A stretch of DNA of 64,000 bases from NCBI RefSeq assembly GCF_019112545.1, contig NW_025064880.1, positions 2,602,054-2,666,053 on the forward strand, read 5' to 3'. The position numbers and the translations under genes are program-made. This document shows positions 36,880 to 48,719 of the stretch, piece by piece. Below the pieces are notes generated by a model, which saw only the letters and a program-made list of their open reading frames with translations, made no database searches and was not told the DNA's origin. Origin of the DNA: Guyanagaster necrorhizus. Its lineage: Eukaryota; Basidiomycota; Agaricomycetes; Agaricales; Physalacriaceae. Position 1 is the stretch's first letter; each line of letters opens with the position of its first letter.

Positions 36880-37749
36880 GGCTGACAATAACTACTAAGA
36901 TGTCATATGTTTAGCTAAATGCAACCATCATCAGCCAATGTCGATGCCAAGTATTCGTTCGATGCAAAGCTGTCTCAGCGCGGAAATTCTACTCTGCATC
37001 CTATCCGGAGTCGGCAGGAACATGTCGACATATTTCTATACAACATTCATCAAGCGAGCACACGGGTCGACAAGATATAAAGTTGTCGCGTACCTCCGTC
37101 ACAGCAGCCTGAAAATCACGGAGTAATAGCATCACTCGCATTGGTCTCTACCATCAATACAGATGCGGCGGACGCCTCGTTACATTTTCCGCGAAGATAC
37201 AAGATGCAGCTACACGGGACGGTCGTCATGAGTATGTCTTGATATCCTTTTCTGCTAACCAGAATGATAGGAGACTGGTAATCCTCCCGTCTTTCCCGAA
37301 ATTCTTGACTTCGTGTTGCATCTATACAAGGATCAATATGTGGATCGTCTTCTACTTCAAGAAACATACAGAACTCGATGCGCAAGTCAAGGGCCACGGG
37401 TGTAGGGTACAACGTTAACTCTACTTAGGATGCTTACCTTTCAGGATTCAGCCTTGTAATGGCAATGGGACCAACATATTCTCAGGCAAAGCAAAAGGAA
37501 ATCGTCGGCCTGCAGCGGAAATGGTGCCAGTCTCCGGGCAACGTTTCGGTCCCGGATAAGTCTCCACCTCTTCATCGATGGGATGGGAGCAGCCTCGCTT
37601 CGTGGACTCTGGCTTCCGAAAGTCCGTAGCTGTAAGTGATTGGCCACCTCTTGACAAAAACTGCTGCCCCCCCCCCCCTCCTCTCTCTTTTTTTAACTGT
37701 GACGCCTATCCTTGCCGTGTCCTTCTGCTTCTCTTCTGACTTGCATTAG
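36880..37749. other. Region downstream of the PITH gene, possible unrecognised exons
   Basis: Plus-strand open stretches near 36917-37080 and 37270-37405 (the latter containing PEILDFVLHLYKDQYVDRLL) have amphipathic, coding-like texture. They do not assemble into a recognised protein. No gene is called. Confidence 0.25.
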
Positions 37750-37911
37750 ATCAGGTACTGTTGCGGGACGACACAAGTACCTGATGTCAACCTTATATAA
37801 GCATAGACAGTTTTGTCCTGAGTCGACGGTCAACTGCCTTTAAGCAATTGACCGTCGTACTCAGCCTGGCCGTTATTTACTGCGCAAAAATAACCTGCCT
37901 GCAACAGGTAC
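37750..37911. repeat. Fold-back (MITE-like) element with nested inverted repeats
   Basis: Three inverted pairs are stacked here. ATCAGGTACT at 37750-37759 pairs exactly with 37776-37785. A 19-20 bp pair at 37819-37837 and 37844-37863 (TGAGTCGACGGTCAACTGC against its near-complement) has a 6-nt loop, one bulge and one wobble. An outer pair is GTACTGTTGC near 37755 and GCAACAGGTAC near 37901. No ORF lies inside. Confidence 0.65.
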
Positions 37912-38769
37912 TGAGTATGATCTCGGTGTATTTCTTTCTACATCATGACTGACTCGAACGCCTCAAACAAGCGGGCTTGTGGTCATCGACCCTAGGACTG
38001 CAATTCGAATATCTACCATACATCGTTGGCCCGCCGCCCGATGAGCCGGATACGGGCACGTATCTATCATTTCGTGAGGCGGGATGTTGCGGCAAGCGAG
38101 CATCCTGACAATGGTCTTGAACCTCGCGGTATATATGGTTTGTTCTACATTCAAGGCAGCTTCCTTTGGTCCTCAGACTTTTGAACAGCATAGTGCCACT
38201 CCGGGGCCTTGAGATCTGTGCTATACTGCATTAACCACCTCTTGAAGGAAACGTGTTTGTCGTGTTGAAGTCTCCATCTTCGATGTGCCCTTAGCCCTGC
38301 GCCGGGTGTTTGATATCCGGACCGTGCTTATATTCAGATGCAGACATGATTACTATCCCGATCAAAAAGTTTCAGCTGCGTCAGGTACTTGAACCACCTT
38401 ATAGCCTCCTGTGGCGAGAAGAATTTCATCCTAGACAATTACTAACGATGGAAATCCTGGATAGCTTTATTTAAAATATCAGGAGAGAAGATGCTTGTTG
38501 CGTAGTTGAGCCGAATGCCACTATGGTGTTACTTGATCAATCAGTTAAGCTTTGAAGGTGAGTTCGTAGTCATTTACGCCATACCGAGCTACTATTAGAA
38601 TTGAACACAGGAGGAAAACGTGATAATCTCGTGTAGAAGGTACATAGGTAGGAAACTAGGTTTATAATTACACTAAACGAATGACTTGAATGAAGTACAG
38701 GTACGATCGTAACAATCGGGGCTATATCTCCTCGTAGAGTATCTACAAAACAAAGCGGCGGCCATCGAT
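37912..38769. other. Intergenic region before HMG-box gene 2
   Basis: No ORF with a recognisable domain on either strand. It is presumably the 3' flank of the minus-strand HMG gene. Nothing else is seen. Confidence 0.4.
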
Positions 38770-39819
38770 TCAAATGTACGCCCAATCAGCAGAGACAAAG
38801 AGAGATTCCGCTTCCGGAGGTGCGATATCGGTCACCCCGTCCAGCACCTCCAACATATTAACGTAATCCGACATGTAATTCTCGACGGGATCGAACAGTT
38901 CAGGTCTGGCGGTATCGTCAGCGGGAGGGGCAATAGAGTTGGAATCCATGTTGACGTCGGGGTTCATCCCAAACTGAGCATCGACACGGATGTAGCTGGG
39001 AGGCTGGACCGAACCGTCGAAAGGGAAGGCGTCCTCCTGAAAAAAAAGGACTGAGCAGCAGGAAAAATATATACAGAAGGGAATACGACGAACTTTTTCA
39101 GCAGCCGAAGCGCTCAGATCGAGTGGCGGTATGGCGGAGGTAGGGACAAAGGACTTCTCCTCCTCCTCTGTCTTGACCGGTGGAGTGGCGCTGTGGGAAA
39201 GACTCGGGGCACGCTCCTCAGTGGCTTCAACGGAGGGAGTGGGAGAAGGGATAGCGTCAACAGGCTCCTCCGTCTTCACCTCCATCGTGATCTCGATGTC
39301 CTTGACACCCTTTCTGAACAACAGCGCGATCTTCCGACACCTATCCTCCTCCTTACAGTCACGATTGCGATGCGTCTTCGGCTTCTTCTCTCTCCGACCA
39401 GGCGCATAGGTGAAGTGCGGGTACTTCAACTTGTGTTCCGCTTGGGCGACCGCAGCCATCTCTTCATAAACTCTCCTCTCCTCCGCCGACATGCTATTCC
39501 ACAGGAAGCCACAGATGCGGCTTACGTTGCGGTTGTTGCGCTCGCGCTTGTTTTCTTCCCAGTACGTCGAGCGGAACTGAAGGAACGCGTTGGGAGGACG
39601 CGGAGCCTTGGGAGGAGACGACGGAGAACCTGTAGCCGCGGCATCGAGTAGGGGAGCAACCAGGCCCATCGTGACGTCACCCGACTGCCAGCCATCATCT
39701 ACAATGAATCAGTACACGAGATGGTCCCTGTTGACCATCAGCTCACCATCGTATTTGACCGGTACTTGCATCGCCAAACGTCGAGACCGGCGAACGGGAA
39801 TAGAGCGAACGGGAGGCAT
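38770..39819 (-). CDS. HMG-box transcription factor 2 (MATA-HMG class)
   Basis: Paralogue of the HMG gene at 11599-12740. The model is 39819-39747, 39698-39094 and 39036-38770, 314 codons. It starts MPPVRSIPVRRSRRLAMQV. Intron 1 is phase 1 and intron 2 phase 0, as in paralogue 1. The middle exon is 605 nt in both genes, and both second introns open GTTCGTCG. The HMG box reads KAPRPPNAFLQFRSTYW, VSRICGFLWNSMS and AEHKLKYPHFTYAPG. A basic stretch and a proline/serine/acidic region follow. The last exon starts EDAFPFDGSVQPPSYIRV, matching DFADGTMRPPQSIQV of the other gene. It is likely a nuclear DNA-binding regulator; no homeodomain or pheromone-receptor gene is nearby, so a mating-type role is not supported. 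Confidence 0.86.
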
Positions 39820-42800
39820 ATCAAAGCGTATTTTTGCGAGGTAGCAAGTGGAAGAGTCCAAATCGATTGGTGGGTTGTAGAGGATGAATGTACGAGAGAA
39901 TGCATCTTGAGCTCAGCTTTTGACTGTGTCCCGTCGGTATCGAGAGATTTCCAAAAGCGTGAGCATAGGAACTTCGTCCCTCGCTAAATGGAACGGCGTG
40001 TTCGCCTCGAGGCGGGAAGAGGACGAGTTTCGGCATATCTTTCCCCCTCATGCACACACAGCACCCAGATTCGGTAGATCCATCATGACTCATTCGTTCC
40101 CCGTGTGGACCACGGTCATGGCGCATCTTCACATTCCCTGTGGATCACTCTCTACGGAATGGTTTGCCGTCTTCTTGATTATCAGAGTCTACGCCGATCA
40201 GTAAGATATGATCTTGAAATATACTCGTGACGATGTCCGAGCTCTGTGAACAACTAGATTGAGCTTCACCTGCTGTGAACGGTGTCTAAAAGAACTGACC
40301 AGTGTCGGTATTTTCCGAGGCATCTCGTGCTGCATGTAAGCTGCGTGTCGCCGTATCGGCGTTTGAATGAAAGAACCTAGGTGTTTTTTAGCGTCATCTA
40401 TGGCAACAATTATCTCCGATATTAAGCGTACCTGCCACAAACCCGCCCAGGACACATCGATGGTTTCTTTACACCTTGACGCCCGAAGAGGGCCTTCTCA
40501 CAAATGAGTCAAACAGCCTTTGTTAGGGCCTCGAGTGGCACTCCATCTCCATCGAGCGATGTAACAGCCTTTGTCTTTCTCCGGCCACCAATCCTGCTAT
40601 CACAGTTCCTTGACTGAGCGAGGTAGCGAAGCCTCGATGTCTCCGCCTTGCCTCCGTCGATTCCGCCGTTCCTTTGTCCTTTGTTGGTTCGAGAAGTAGA
40701 TCGGATTAACGTTTGAAGTAATACATGAGCCGCGGGGTCACTTCCAAAGGTAGACTCCAAGAGGATAGCCTCAGTTTTGCATGTCTGATATCCAATGAAA
40801 CGTATAAATGACAAAGTCCCCAGATCGATTTATGAAGAGCGTTTCGTTCAATCTGCGATCAGGACGCGTAAGCAAGTATGTACGGGGACTCGGATGTTAG
40901 CGAACACCTTTGGCCAATGGTATCAAGTAGAACCGGGCCAATCCCCTGACCGATTCGGATGGTAACGCAAAAGGGAGTCCATGCCTTTGTCTAAGCCCCT
41001 ATGGTGAGTTTTATGGTGGCGCTGACATCTTTAGCCGCTAGCTGCGGATATGAACGGTCATCATTCCTCCGTCCTGGTTTGGACAGAGACCAAAAGCCTC
41101 CTTTGTCCACTGAAATCCGATCGATAATAGTTGGCGCTGTACAATAGGCGGCTGCAATGCAAGAGGGTCAGACACAGATGAGAAGAAGCTAGTTCGATAG
41201 TACCTAGTCCGGGCACAAAAACACGATACCCATTAACAAGAGGCGCCAATCTCGCCAATAAATCAAGGCTGAGCACGCGTAGTGTTCTCTTTCAAGAAAG
41301 AATTGGTCAAAGAAGCCTTCGTGACTATGAATCATCATTTCTCATAGAGAAGAAGATATAGCTCGAGAAGATGAGTCTATATTATCCCTGACAGATCCCC
41401 CGTCAGAGTCTAAGTAATAAGAATGCAAAAACGAGCATACCAATTCATCTCCAAGTTTAAAAGGAGAGTCGGCGACCGTGGAAACTATCCGTGAGTCTTC
41501 TCTATTGGTCTAAATCGGGCAGCCTTCTCTATGACCACGCGGAAGAAAGTTAGAAGCTGACTAGAAGCATGACGAGGATATTATAGACCTCTAGTCATGG
41601 GGGTTAAATGGTATAGGCTAAATGTCGGAAGGGAGATCGTCCCAACTGCCTGCCTCAATACTTCATTAAATTTCCGACTGGCTGTTCTAATTATAAGACA
41701 TACCTTTTTGTTACTGGGGAGCGTATTAGGCTTACCGTCACTTTAAATTGATAGCTCGCAGGACGATTATGCCAATTGGGCCGCTGACGTTCGTACAGGC
41801 CGACGTTGGAGAGTCCTATTTTTCCTATGAAAGGACAAAACACGTTCATTCGACCTGTCAAGGAAATCTGCTTTAGCCTGATTGTTCGGTGCAGACTTGT
41901 AAATGCACCTGCTGTCCCTGGCCCAGAACATTTAAACTCTATTTCGCGAGTCAATTCCTCTTCCCTTCTGTCGCCTTTTCATACACATGCTCTGATGAAC
42001 ATTCGTTATGGTAGACGCGGTCCACTGTAGGCTGTATGTTGCTGCTCGGCTTTTAAGTTTCTGACCATGTCCACGTGCGCATTCCAACTTCGGTTCTCCG
42101 GTCCGCCGAATAATCATAGCCCACCTTTCTTTTTCTCTGTCTACATTGCACAGGTCTCTGGTACTACATACGCGGGAGAATACTATCTAACATATCGGCG
42201 TGAGGATCTTTTTATTACCCAGGCCCACTTCGAGACCAATACATTTCGCCTTTGGATTGTACCCAGTCGCTTTTGATTCTGCCTGGCGACGCCGCTGAAA
42301 AGATACACAAGGTGTGAATTTCTCAGTCGGCACGTATAAGGTCCTCATAAGAAAACCTAACAGACTCATGGCAGTCAGACCACAACCCTCTGGTCTGTTT
42401 GGGGACTGGATATGACAAATTTTGAAAATTTGCCTGATCTTCATTTTGATGCATAGGCAAGGCGCTTAGAACATAGTAAGTATAATCATTTCACAAAACA
42501 TTGTACAGGTCAGGCTTAACCACACGGAAACAAAAACAATCTGGCTATGTGGCAATCGGTAAATTTAGTACTCTGCCGTAGTCGGCTCAGTGTACAGAAA
42601 ACCTCTTTTGACGGCGAGGTGTTTGCTTCCGAATAGTCACTCTCGCGGAAGCTCAAAAAACTCTAGCATCCTTTCAACAATTTCCTCGTCTGCGAGAATT
42701 GTATGATCAATGCAACTTCTTCTCAAGCCCAATGTCTTCGGTTTTTGTGAATATGATACACCCCTGGTAAGGAACTATTTCGGAATAGTCAAAAAAACTG

Positions 42801-44210
42801 ACGAAATGGACAGATAACAAGAAAATTTCATCGAGACATCCTAATCCGTCGGCTTTACTATTAAAAGTATTCTCGACGCATTTCGTGTGGACAGAAGCTT
42901 GGCCAAAAATTTATCCATATTCTAATCATTCTTCATTGCATTTTGACCAGTGCGAACTAGTCAGCTGCCAGGAGTGATACACATGTGGCGTTTCCTTCTG
43001 CTCTCCGTGGTGAGCGGGCTCCCGAGGTCCTGGAAACAGTCTTATAAGCTTGCTAGCGGCGGAAAGTCACTGGCATTAACTTGAAAGCACACCTCAAATT
43101 ACCTTTCAGTCACGTTGTTCAGTTTTCCGTACCTTGAGGCTATTAGCTGTGACGTTGAAACTCAGTGCACTTATCCCTCCTCATGGAATGATCGGGTGTC
43201 CGACGAACTATTTACATCCTTCTGCATGACCAGAAGATGCTATCATCGCAGCCCTTTGTCTCCTGAAGATATATTCTATGATTCGTACCCACACCCGTGT
43301 CTTTCAAGCTCGCCAGTTCTCTCCGACGACCGCAGGAGGGTAAAGACGCTGGGAAGATCGCTTCCTCGGGTCGAGAGTATCCGAGCCATCTTTTTGCGAG
43401 TTCAATCCGACATCCTGGGCATCAGCATGGTGCCTCCCCTCACTTCAGCCCTCCTGATCGGTGTGTCCATACGATGATAGTATCTTGGACTTGGGATATG
43501 TCTTTTATTTAACTCCGCTTGATCTTTTTTGTCGAGGTCCGGCTTCGATTCCTACCAAGGTGATGACAATGTTCTGACCTCCAGAAAGACTTGCCAAGTG
43601 ATCAAATCAAACAAGACTGAATTTTGAAGAAGCTGTTGCTTTCGCCGATGCCACTCTTTTGAGGATCTAATTTGTCTGGAGCCTCTTGCCAATCTCCAGA
43701 GTAGCAGCAGCCCAGCCTTAGTGGCTGTGAATTAAGTAAAGATGACAGGCAGATTTTCGGCGGCCCTCCGAGCATTGTTAAGTAAAACAGAAATTACGCG
43801 TTCTACTACTGTCATCAGACCAAATACACGTTTACCGACTTTCGTGTAGTATGCAGGTGAATTGAAATGGTCCGGATTATGAACGACTTATCTTCGTACG
43901 GATCGTTGAGCCTGGTTTACGAGACTAGGTCCGGATCCGGAATCCGGTAATCGGCAATAGCCGGCGTATCACCGTTCCACCCACTCCGTCATCCGGGTAC
44001 CAGCACCCCCACCCCACACTTATCCCCATCGACTCCGAGTCGCATCCCCAAATCCTTGTTTGCTTAAGTAGAAGGAATGAGGGGGAAACTGATCGCTCAT
44101 TTCCTCTAGATTCTAGAGATAGTCGGGACCTGACATTGTATGTGGCCAATGATCTTATTCTCATTGTCAGTTTACCGAGCTGCCCTTCCAGATTATACAT
44201 ACTGTACCTT
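39820..44210. other. Gene-poor interval of 4.4 kb
   Basis: No frame on either strand carries a motif I recognise. The longest ORFs (94-124 codons, for example 39920-40204, 40509-40814, 43115-43477) have no hydrophobic, repeat or domain pattern and do not join into longer proteins through clear splice sites. CpG content is normal, so this is not part of the repeat island. Small or fast-evolving genes cannot be excluded. Confidence 0.4.
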
Positions 44211-45483
44211 ATGGACGCATTCCCACAAGAACTTATCCAGGCCATCATCGACGAACTTGCTGATGACCGAGAGGCACTCAAAGCATGCTCTCTCGTGTCT
44301 CAGTCATTCTTCCCCCACTCTCAGAAACTTCTATTTCTCTCCGTAGTACTCGACTCTCGAGAGGATTCTAGTCGGGTACACAATCCATCGGTCGATTTCT
44401 TGAAATTGCTCGCGAGGTCGAAACGTGTCGCGCCCCTCGTCAAGAACTTCACCATCTATAACTTTACCTGGGGCAAGAACAGCTGGTTTACGCAGGATCA
44501 GGACGTCGTCCCACGGATACTCGGCTCCCTAATCAACCTGCGAAAGATGACCATCTCAGGGCGACACTACGATCGGCGGTGGGACGGCTCAAGCGACATC
44601 CGTCCTTCGTTGTGTCAAAGCTTCTCCCTACCGCACCTCAAATCTTTTTCCTTAAACTATACATCTTTCCTAAAACCCTCCGACTTCCTTCAGCTGTTTA
44701 GCAACAGCCGTGATCTGAAGGAGTTGCGACTGATGAATGTCTACATCAGCGACCAGCTCAGCCTTCAGGCACATCCGGATCGCGAACACAATCCTCCCAT
44801 CGACAATGAACGGCTTTCTCAAAGACCAAAGCTTCAATATCTACGCATACAGAACGTGCCTGTCGTTCTCATCGATACACTCACCCACCCCCACTCTCCG
44901 CTGGACCTCAGTTCCCTCCGAAGGCTCCAAGTCTGGTCCGATCATGGAGACCAGAGCGACCATTTCCAGCGCCTTCTCGAAGCTGCCGGAGATGCACTAG
45001 AAGAAGTCGTATTCCACGGTTTCTCGTCATGTACGTTACTTCACCTATCCACTCGCTTTGAATCCGACTCAATTCCGACCTATTACAGCAACGAACGGTT
45101 TGGACATCTCCCACGTCCCGAACATCACATGTTGCTTTTCCAACTTCTTTTCCGACCGTGTAGCCAACCACACTGTGCTGTCTGGATTGACCGAGTTGTT
45201 TTTCCAGCGATACTCACGCGACACGTCCCGCATGGAGACTGTCACTTTTAATTTGCGATGTCATCCTAAAGCCATCATAGATTGTCCTCGGGATGAGTGG
45301 AGGCGACTAGAAGAGGCGATGATGGTAGTGAAGAGAAAGGTTAGGTTTGAGATACCTGTCAGGGATATGAATCGGTCCATGAGGGACCCATTGGAGAGGG
45401 AATGCTTGGCCGCAGTGAGAAGGGGTATGGGTATGTTGAGTGATAGAGGAATCTTGGAGGTAGATATGGTGCAAGGACCATAA
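44211..45483 (+). CDS. F-box-like / leucine-rich hypothetical protein
   Basis: Two exons, 44211-45030 and 45089-45483 (phase 1 intron of 58 nt), about 404 codons. The first 40 residues, MDAFPQELIQAIIDELADD then LKACSLVSQSF, match the F-box-like opening of many basidiomycete proteins (P-x-E-L/I-x-x-I-I/L...C-S-L-V-S). The remainder alternates leucine-rich stretches (LKSFSLNYTSF, LKELRLMNVYI, LQYLRIQNVPV, LRRLQVWS), as in degenerate LRRs. Such proteins usually act as substrate receptors for SCF ubiquitin ligases; the target is unknown. The start is the Met that begins the F-box-like segment. An upstream in-frame ATG at 44136 would add 25 hydrophobic residues and is less likely. The intron after HGFSS is required to avoid a stop. 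Confidence 0.75.
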
Positions 45484-45876
45484 TGGTAGGACTCGGACTT
45501 TGTTTGGACTCCTGGACCTTCTTCGTTTTCAGTGACATTCTTGTGACGATATCAGATAGCAATATATCACCTGTTAATTATAAGTTGCGGACTGACTGGT
45601 GTAGCGACATAATGATCAGTACGCCTTGGTTTACGACTGGCAGTTATAGGTAAAGGCCTACCCATCTCGGACGATGTATATCCTGTCTCTGGAGAGAAAT
45701 CGTAAGTGGCTCAAAAGGTTGTGTTATTGAGTATATATTGAGGTGCTTCTTTTGGTAAAACTTGCCAAGAAACTGCAATGAAGGACTTGGCGATCCGTTC
45801 GGCAGCGCCCGTGCTCGCAGTTCCTGGAACCTCCCCAGTCCGAAAGGAAGGGGATTTAAAAAGAACTCAGTAAGCA

Positions 45877-45949
45877 TTCCACCTAGCCGACTTGAACGAC
45901 TGACCTCGTCATTACAAGTGACGCGCTCTACCAACTGAGCTAAGGAGGA
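45877..45949 (-). tRNA. tRNA-Thr (anticodon TGT), no intron
   Basis: On the minus strand the D-arm begins TAGCTCAGTTGG (a perfect A box) and the T-arm GTTCAAGTC (a good B box). The anticodon stem CGTCA/TGACG encloses CT-TGT-AA. The acceptor stem TCCTCCT/AGGTGGA closes except for a T-T mismatch at 4:69; the discriminator is A. A T5 run lies within 25 bp downstream. The first pair is U1-A72, which is unusual. Confidence 0.75.
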
Positions 45950-46094
45950 GCAATACCCAAAGATTTATAATCTTTATCATTATGAGATGCAGGTTCACTA
46001 AATTTACGTCGGAGGGCATAGAGCGCTACAAGAGCTTAAAATTGGAACAGAGTTCGACCCGAAAGAGCAAAAAACATTTTCCTTTAACAACAAA

Positions 46095-46185
46095 TTCCCG
46101 CTAGTCGGATTGAACGACTGACCCTGTCATTGAGTGCGAAGAGCGATCATACGAGTAACAAGCTCTACCACTGAGCTAAGAGGAA
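46095..46185 (-). tRNA. tRNA-Thr (anticodon CGT) with 19-nt intron
   Basis: A box TAGCTCAGTGG and B box GTTCAATCC are present. The anticodon stem TGTTA/TGACA (one G-U pair) encloses CT-CGT-A, a 19-nt intron directly after position 37, then A38. The acceptor is TTCCTCT/AGCGGGA, with a U-G pair at 2:71 and a T-C mismatch at 5:68; the discriminator is A. A T6 run follows about 20 bp downstream. Weaker structure than the AGT copies, so it may be decaying. Confidence 0.65.
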
Positions 46186-46321
46186 CGCTCCTTAGATTGT
46201 CTCAGCCAACAGTACATCAGCGGAGAAAATGCCTGCACCAATATGCCTCATGCCCACCGCATGGTAGCATGCCATTTCACAAACTTTGATTGAAGATTAA
46301 AGTCACTCAACCACTACAACC

Positions 46322-48086
46322 ATGAGCAGTATAGGCGATCATGACGAAAAAGCTGCTTGTCGATTAGGCAAAGCACTCCATCACTTTGCTTCTATCTTAT
46401 GTATCCCTCAGGCGGAGCATCTTCAACAGTTCCTGAAGGAGAACAACCATCTCGCGGGTTGTCGAAGCGAAGATGAGATAAAGGTGCTGACCTTTGGAAA
46501 CATTGACAAGTTCGAGGATAGGTGGTGTCAGATGGTCGACCAATTCACCGAATCTAGGAAAAGCCTGCGGTCGTTCCGTGAGATGGACGAGTATTTGGTG
46601 AAAATGGATAATCTGTGTAATCAGACGCTGAAAACTTTTGAAGAGTAAGCTCCATTAGTACTTTTTCTAATGACATTCCCGACTTAACGTGCCCAGTTAC
46701 ATGCTGTTGCCTATCAGCGCTCGATCCGCCATTAAGACTATCACCAGAAGTGTATTCCCCATGATCTCAACGCGTTTGCAGTGGCGAGCGCTCGATTATC
46801 TCGAATTCTATCTGTGAGTTCCAGAATTCCTTGGAGCGACACGATGCGTAAACTTCCTTCCTTGTAGAAATCGAATCAACCACGACAGGTTTGGCATGTA
46901 TGAATACACAAGGCTGCTTGAGCCTCGGCACCTCCGGAACCCAGAGCCTAACGTCGGAATCGATTATGAGATTTTGCATAACCGGATTGACGACCTCGAG
47001 TACACATTCTTGTTTCGTCGTTGCTAACGAAAGAAACTAACGCACAGTTATAGAACCCGGGTACTGCACCCAAAAGTGAGTGACAATCCTAGAAGCCAAC
47101 AAATATGGATTAGCCATGACGTCGTAACCGACCTCCACACTGAAGAACAAGACCCGTCCCAAGCACAATCTGAGAAGACGGAGCCGCCGTCCAATGGCAC
47201 CAATGTATTCGAGAGAGATCTTCAGTACGTCGTATGTACCGCGACTGTTGTATATCACATTAAACATGGTTTGAAGGTCGTCCGACCCGTATTACGACAA
47301 GGATGAAGATGCTGATTCCGGTACTTCGGATGATTCTACTACCGGTCCCTTCCATTTCGACGATGCCACCCTGTCAGATGAGGAGCCCCTATTGAGGTCT
47401 GCACAGACGTCGGTGATCTCAAGGATAGCAGCTGATTTCATGTTAGTAGAGAAGAAGTTAGAAGAGTGGGCGAACCTACCTCGAGAGCATCAGCCTTTAC
47501 AAGGAACCCTAGTAATCCTCAGGCCGACCCATTGAGAACCTATAGCGACGCCCCAAATCGCCCTTCGCTTTCCAGTTGCTTGTCACTAAAGCCCCCTCCG
47601 TACCATTTCAATACCAAGAATACTACGGAGGAAAGCCTCGGGCTTGTCGAAAGATTCCAACGAGATCCTTTCTTCGCTATAACAACAAAATATATCAATC
47701 CGACGCAATACTTCTTGCTTCGCAGAGAAAACTGCGAGGTACCCTTTAGGGTGGTTCGAGGAGGCATAAAGGGCGACGTCTGGTCCTTCGTGGTCAACTT
47801 GACGTATACAAAGGATCAGTTGCGACAGTTATTGCAGTCATGTCGTCCAGCGGACAGCGACTCGGCCGAGGACCTCGTGAAAACTTTCCTTCATCGTCCG
47901 AACTCTATCCATAAACGGGTGATAGCCACAAAGAAGGGTGCTACTCATTACAAGGTTGTCGATGTCTATATTGAAGAAGAGTGGAAGTTCGGGTTAGAAC
48001 GTAAAGTGACGTTCGATGAGCTGAAGGACATGTTAAGCCAAAGTCAGAGGATGGAACGACGATCTGAGGATTGCAATGTAGATTAA
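46322..48086 (+). CDS. Unrecognised protein, family member A (497 aa)
   Basis: I do not recognise this family. Six exons by eye: 46322-46644, 46697-46813, 46868-46999, 47048-47224, 47277-47396 and 47462-48086. The sum is 498 codons including the stop, and all five introns are phase 2. The N-terminal 110 residues look helical (KALHHFASILCIP, then SRKSLRSFREMDEYLVKMD). A middle part is acidic and serine-rich. The C-terminal 170 residues look like a mixed alpha/beta domain with LVERFQRDP, VPFRVVRGG, WSFVVNLTYTKDQLRQLL and EEEWKFGLERKVTFDELKDML. No signal peptide or membrane segment. Member B begins 634 bp downstream on the same strand with the same order of segments, and a decayed member C lies at 60370-62443. 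It starts 137 bp past a tRNA-Thr gene. Confidence 0.8.
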
Positions 48087-48719
48087 TTCGTTCCAGTGTT
48101 CTTGTACGTTTCTGTGTCAGTCTCTCAATAACAGGATTTCCGGACCAATCAGATAAGGCAGCGGGACACCGTCATTAATAGCATTCTAATGTCCGGCATG
48201 ACGCACCAATTAACTTGAATCTAAAGAGATCTAGGGTAAGGTTTGGCACTTCATGTCGAAGAGCTAATGATCGTGCCTTCGAGATAAGATTTGGTGCTCG
48301 TTCCTTCTGTGACTGGTTAGCGTGGTGGGAAATGACTTCCCATCCAAGTATACGGTACATGCACATTAAAAGCTTACAAATATATGCCCAAAGAAGTGTC
48401 TTCGTACTCTTTTTAAGTGCCAAACAACGATATAGGAACGCAATGAAATGAAATTCGAATCTCGATCCCCTGTATTTTCGTTACAAAAGGGTTCGCATCT
48501 ACAGACTACAGACGTACCAAATGCCGTTACTACAAAAACACACTTGCCTATTATTCCAATGAGCAGAAAACTGGACCAATGAAGGTAAGACGTGACGTAC
48601 CGTAGGAAAGTATATAGGCGCCCAACCATGGGACATGCCGAGATGCATCAAGAAACAGTGACATGGGTCCTAGGCGCCGCTATCGATACGACATCCATTA
48701 GCTTCACACACACTCGATC

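Noticed and set aside
11599..39819. HMG-box pair as a mating-type locus
   Set aside because: Basidiomycete mating loci are defined by HD1/HD2 homeodomain genes or pheromone/receptor genes, and none is visible here. HMG boxes alone do not support the claim.
43925..44281. 118-codon minus-strand ORF at the F-box gene start
   Set aside because: Antisense to the conserved F-box-like N-terminus of the plus-strand gene.
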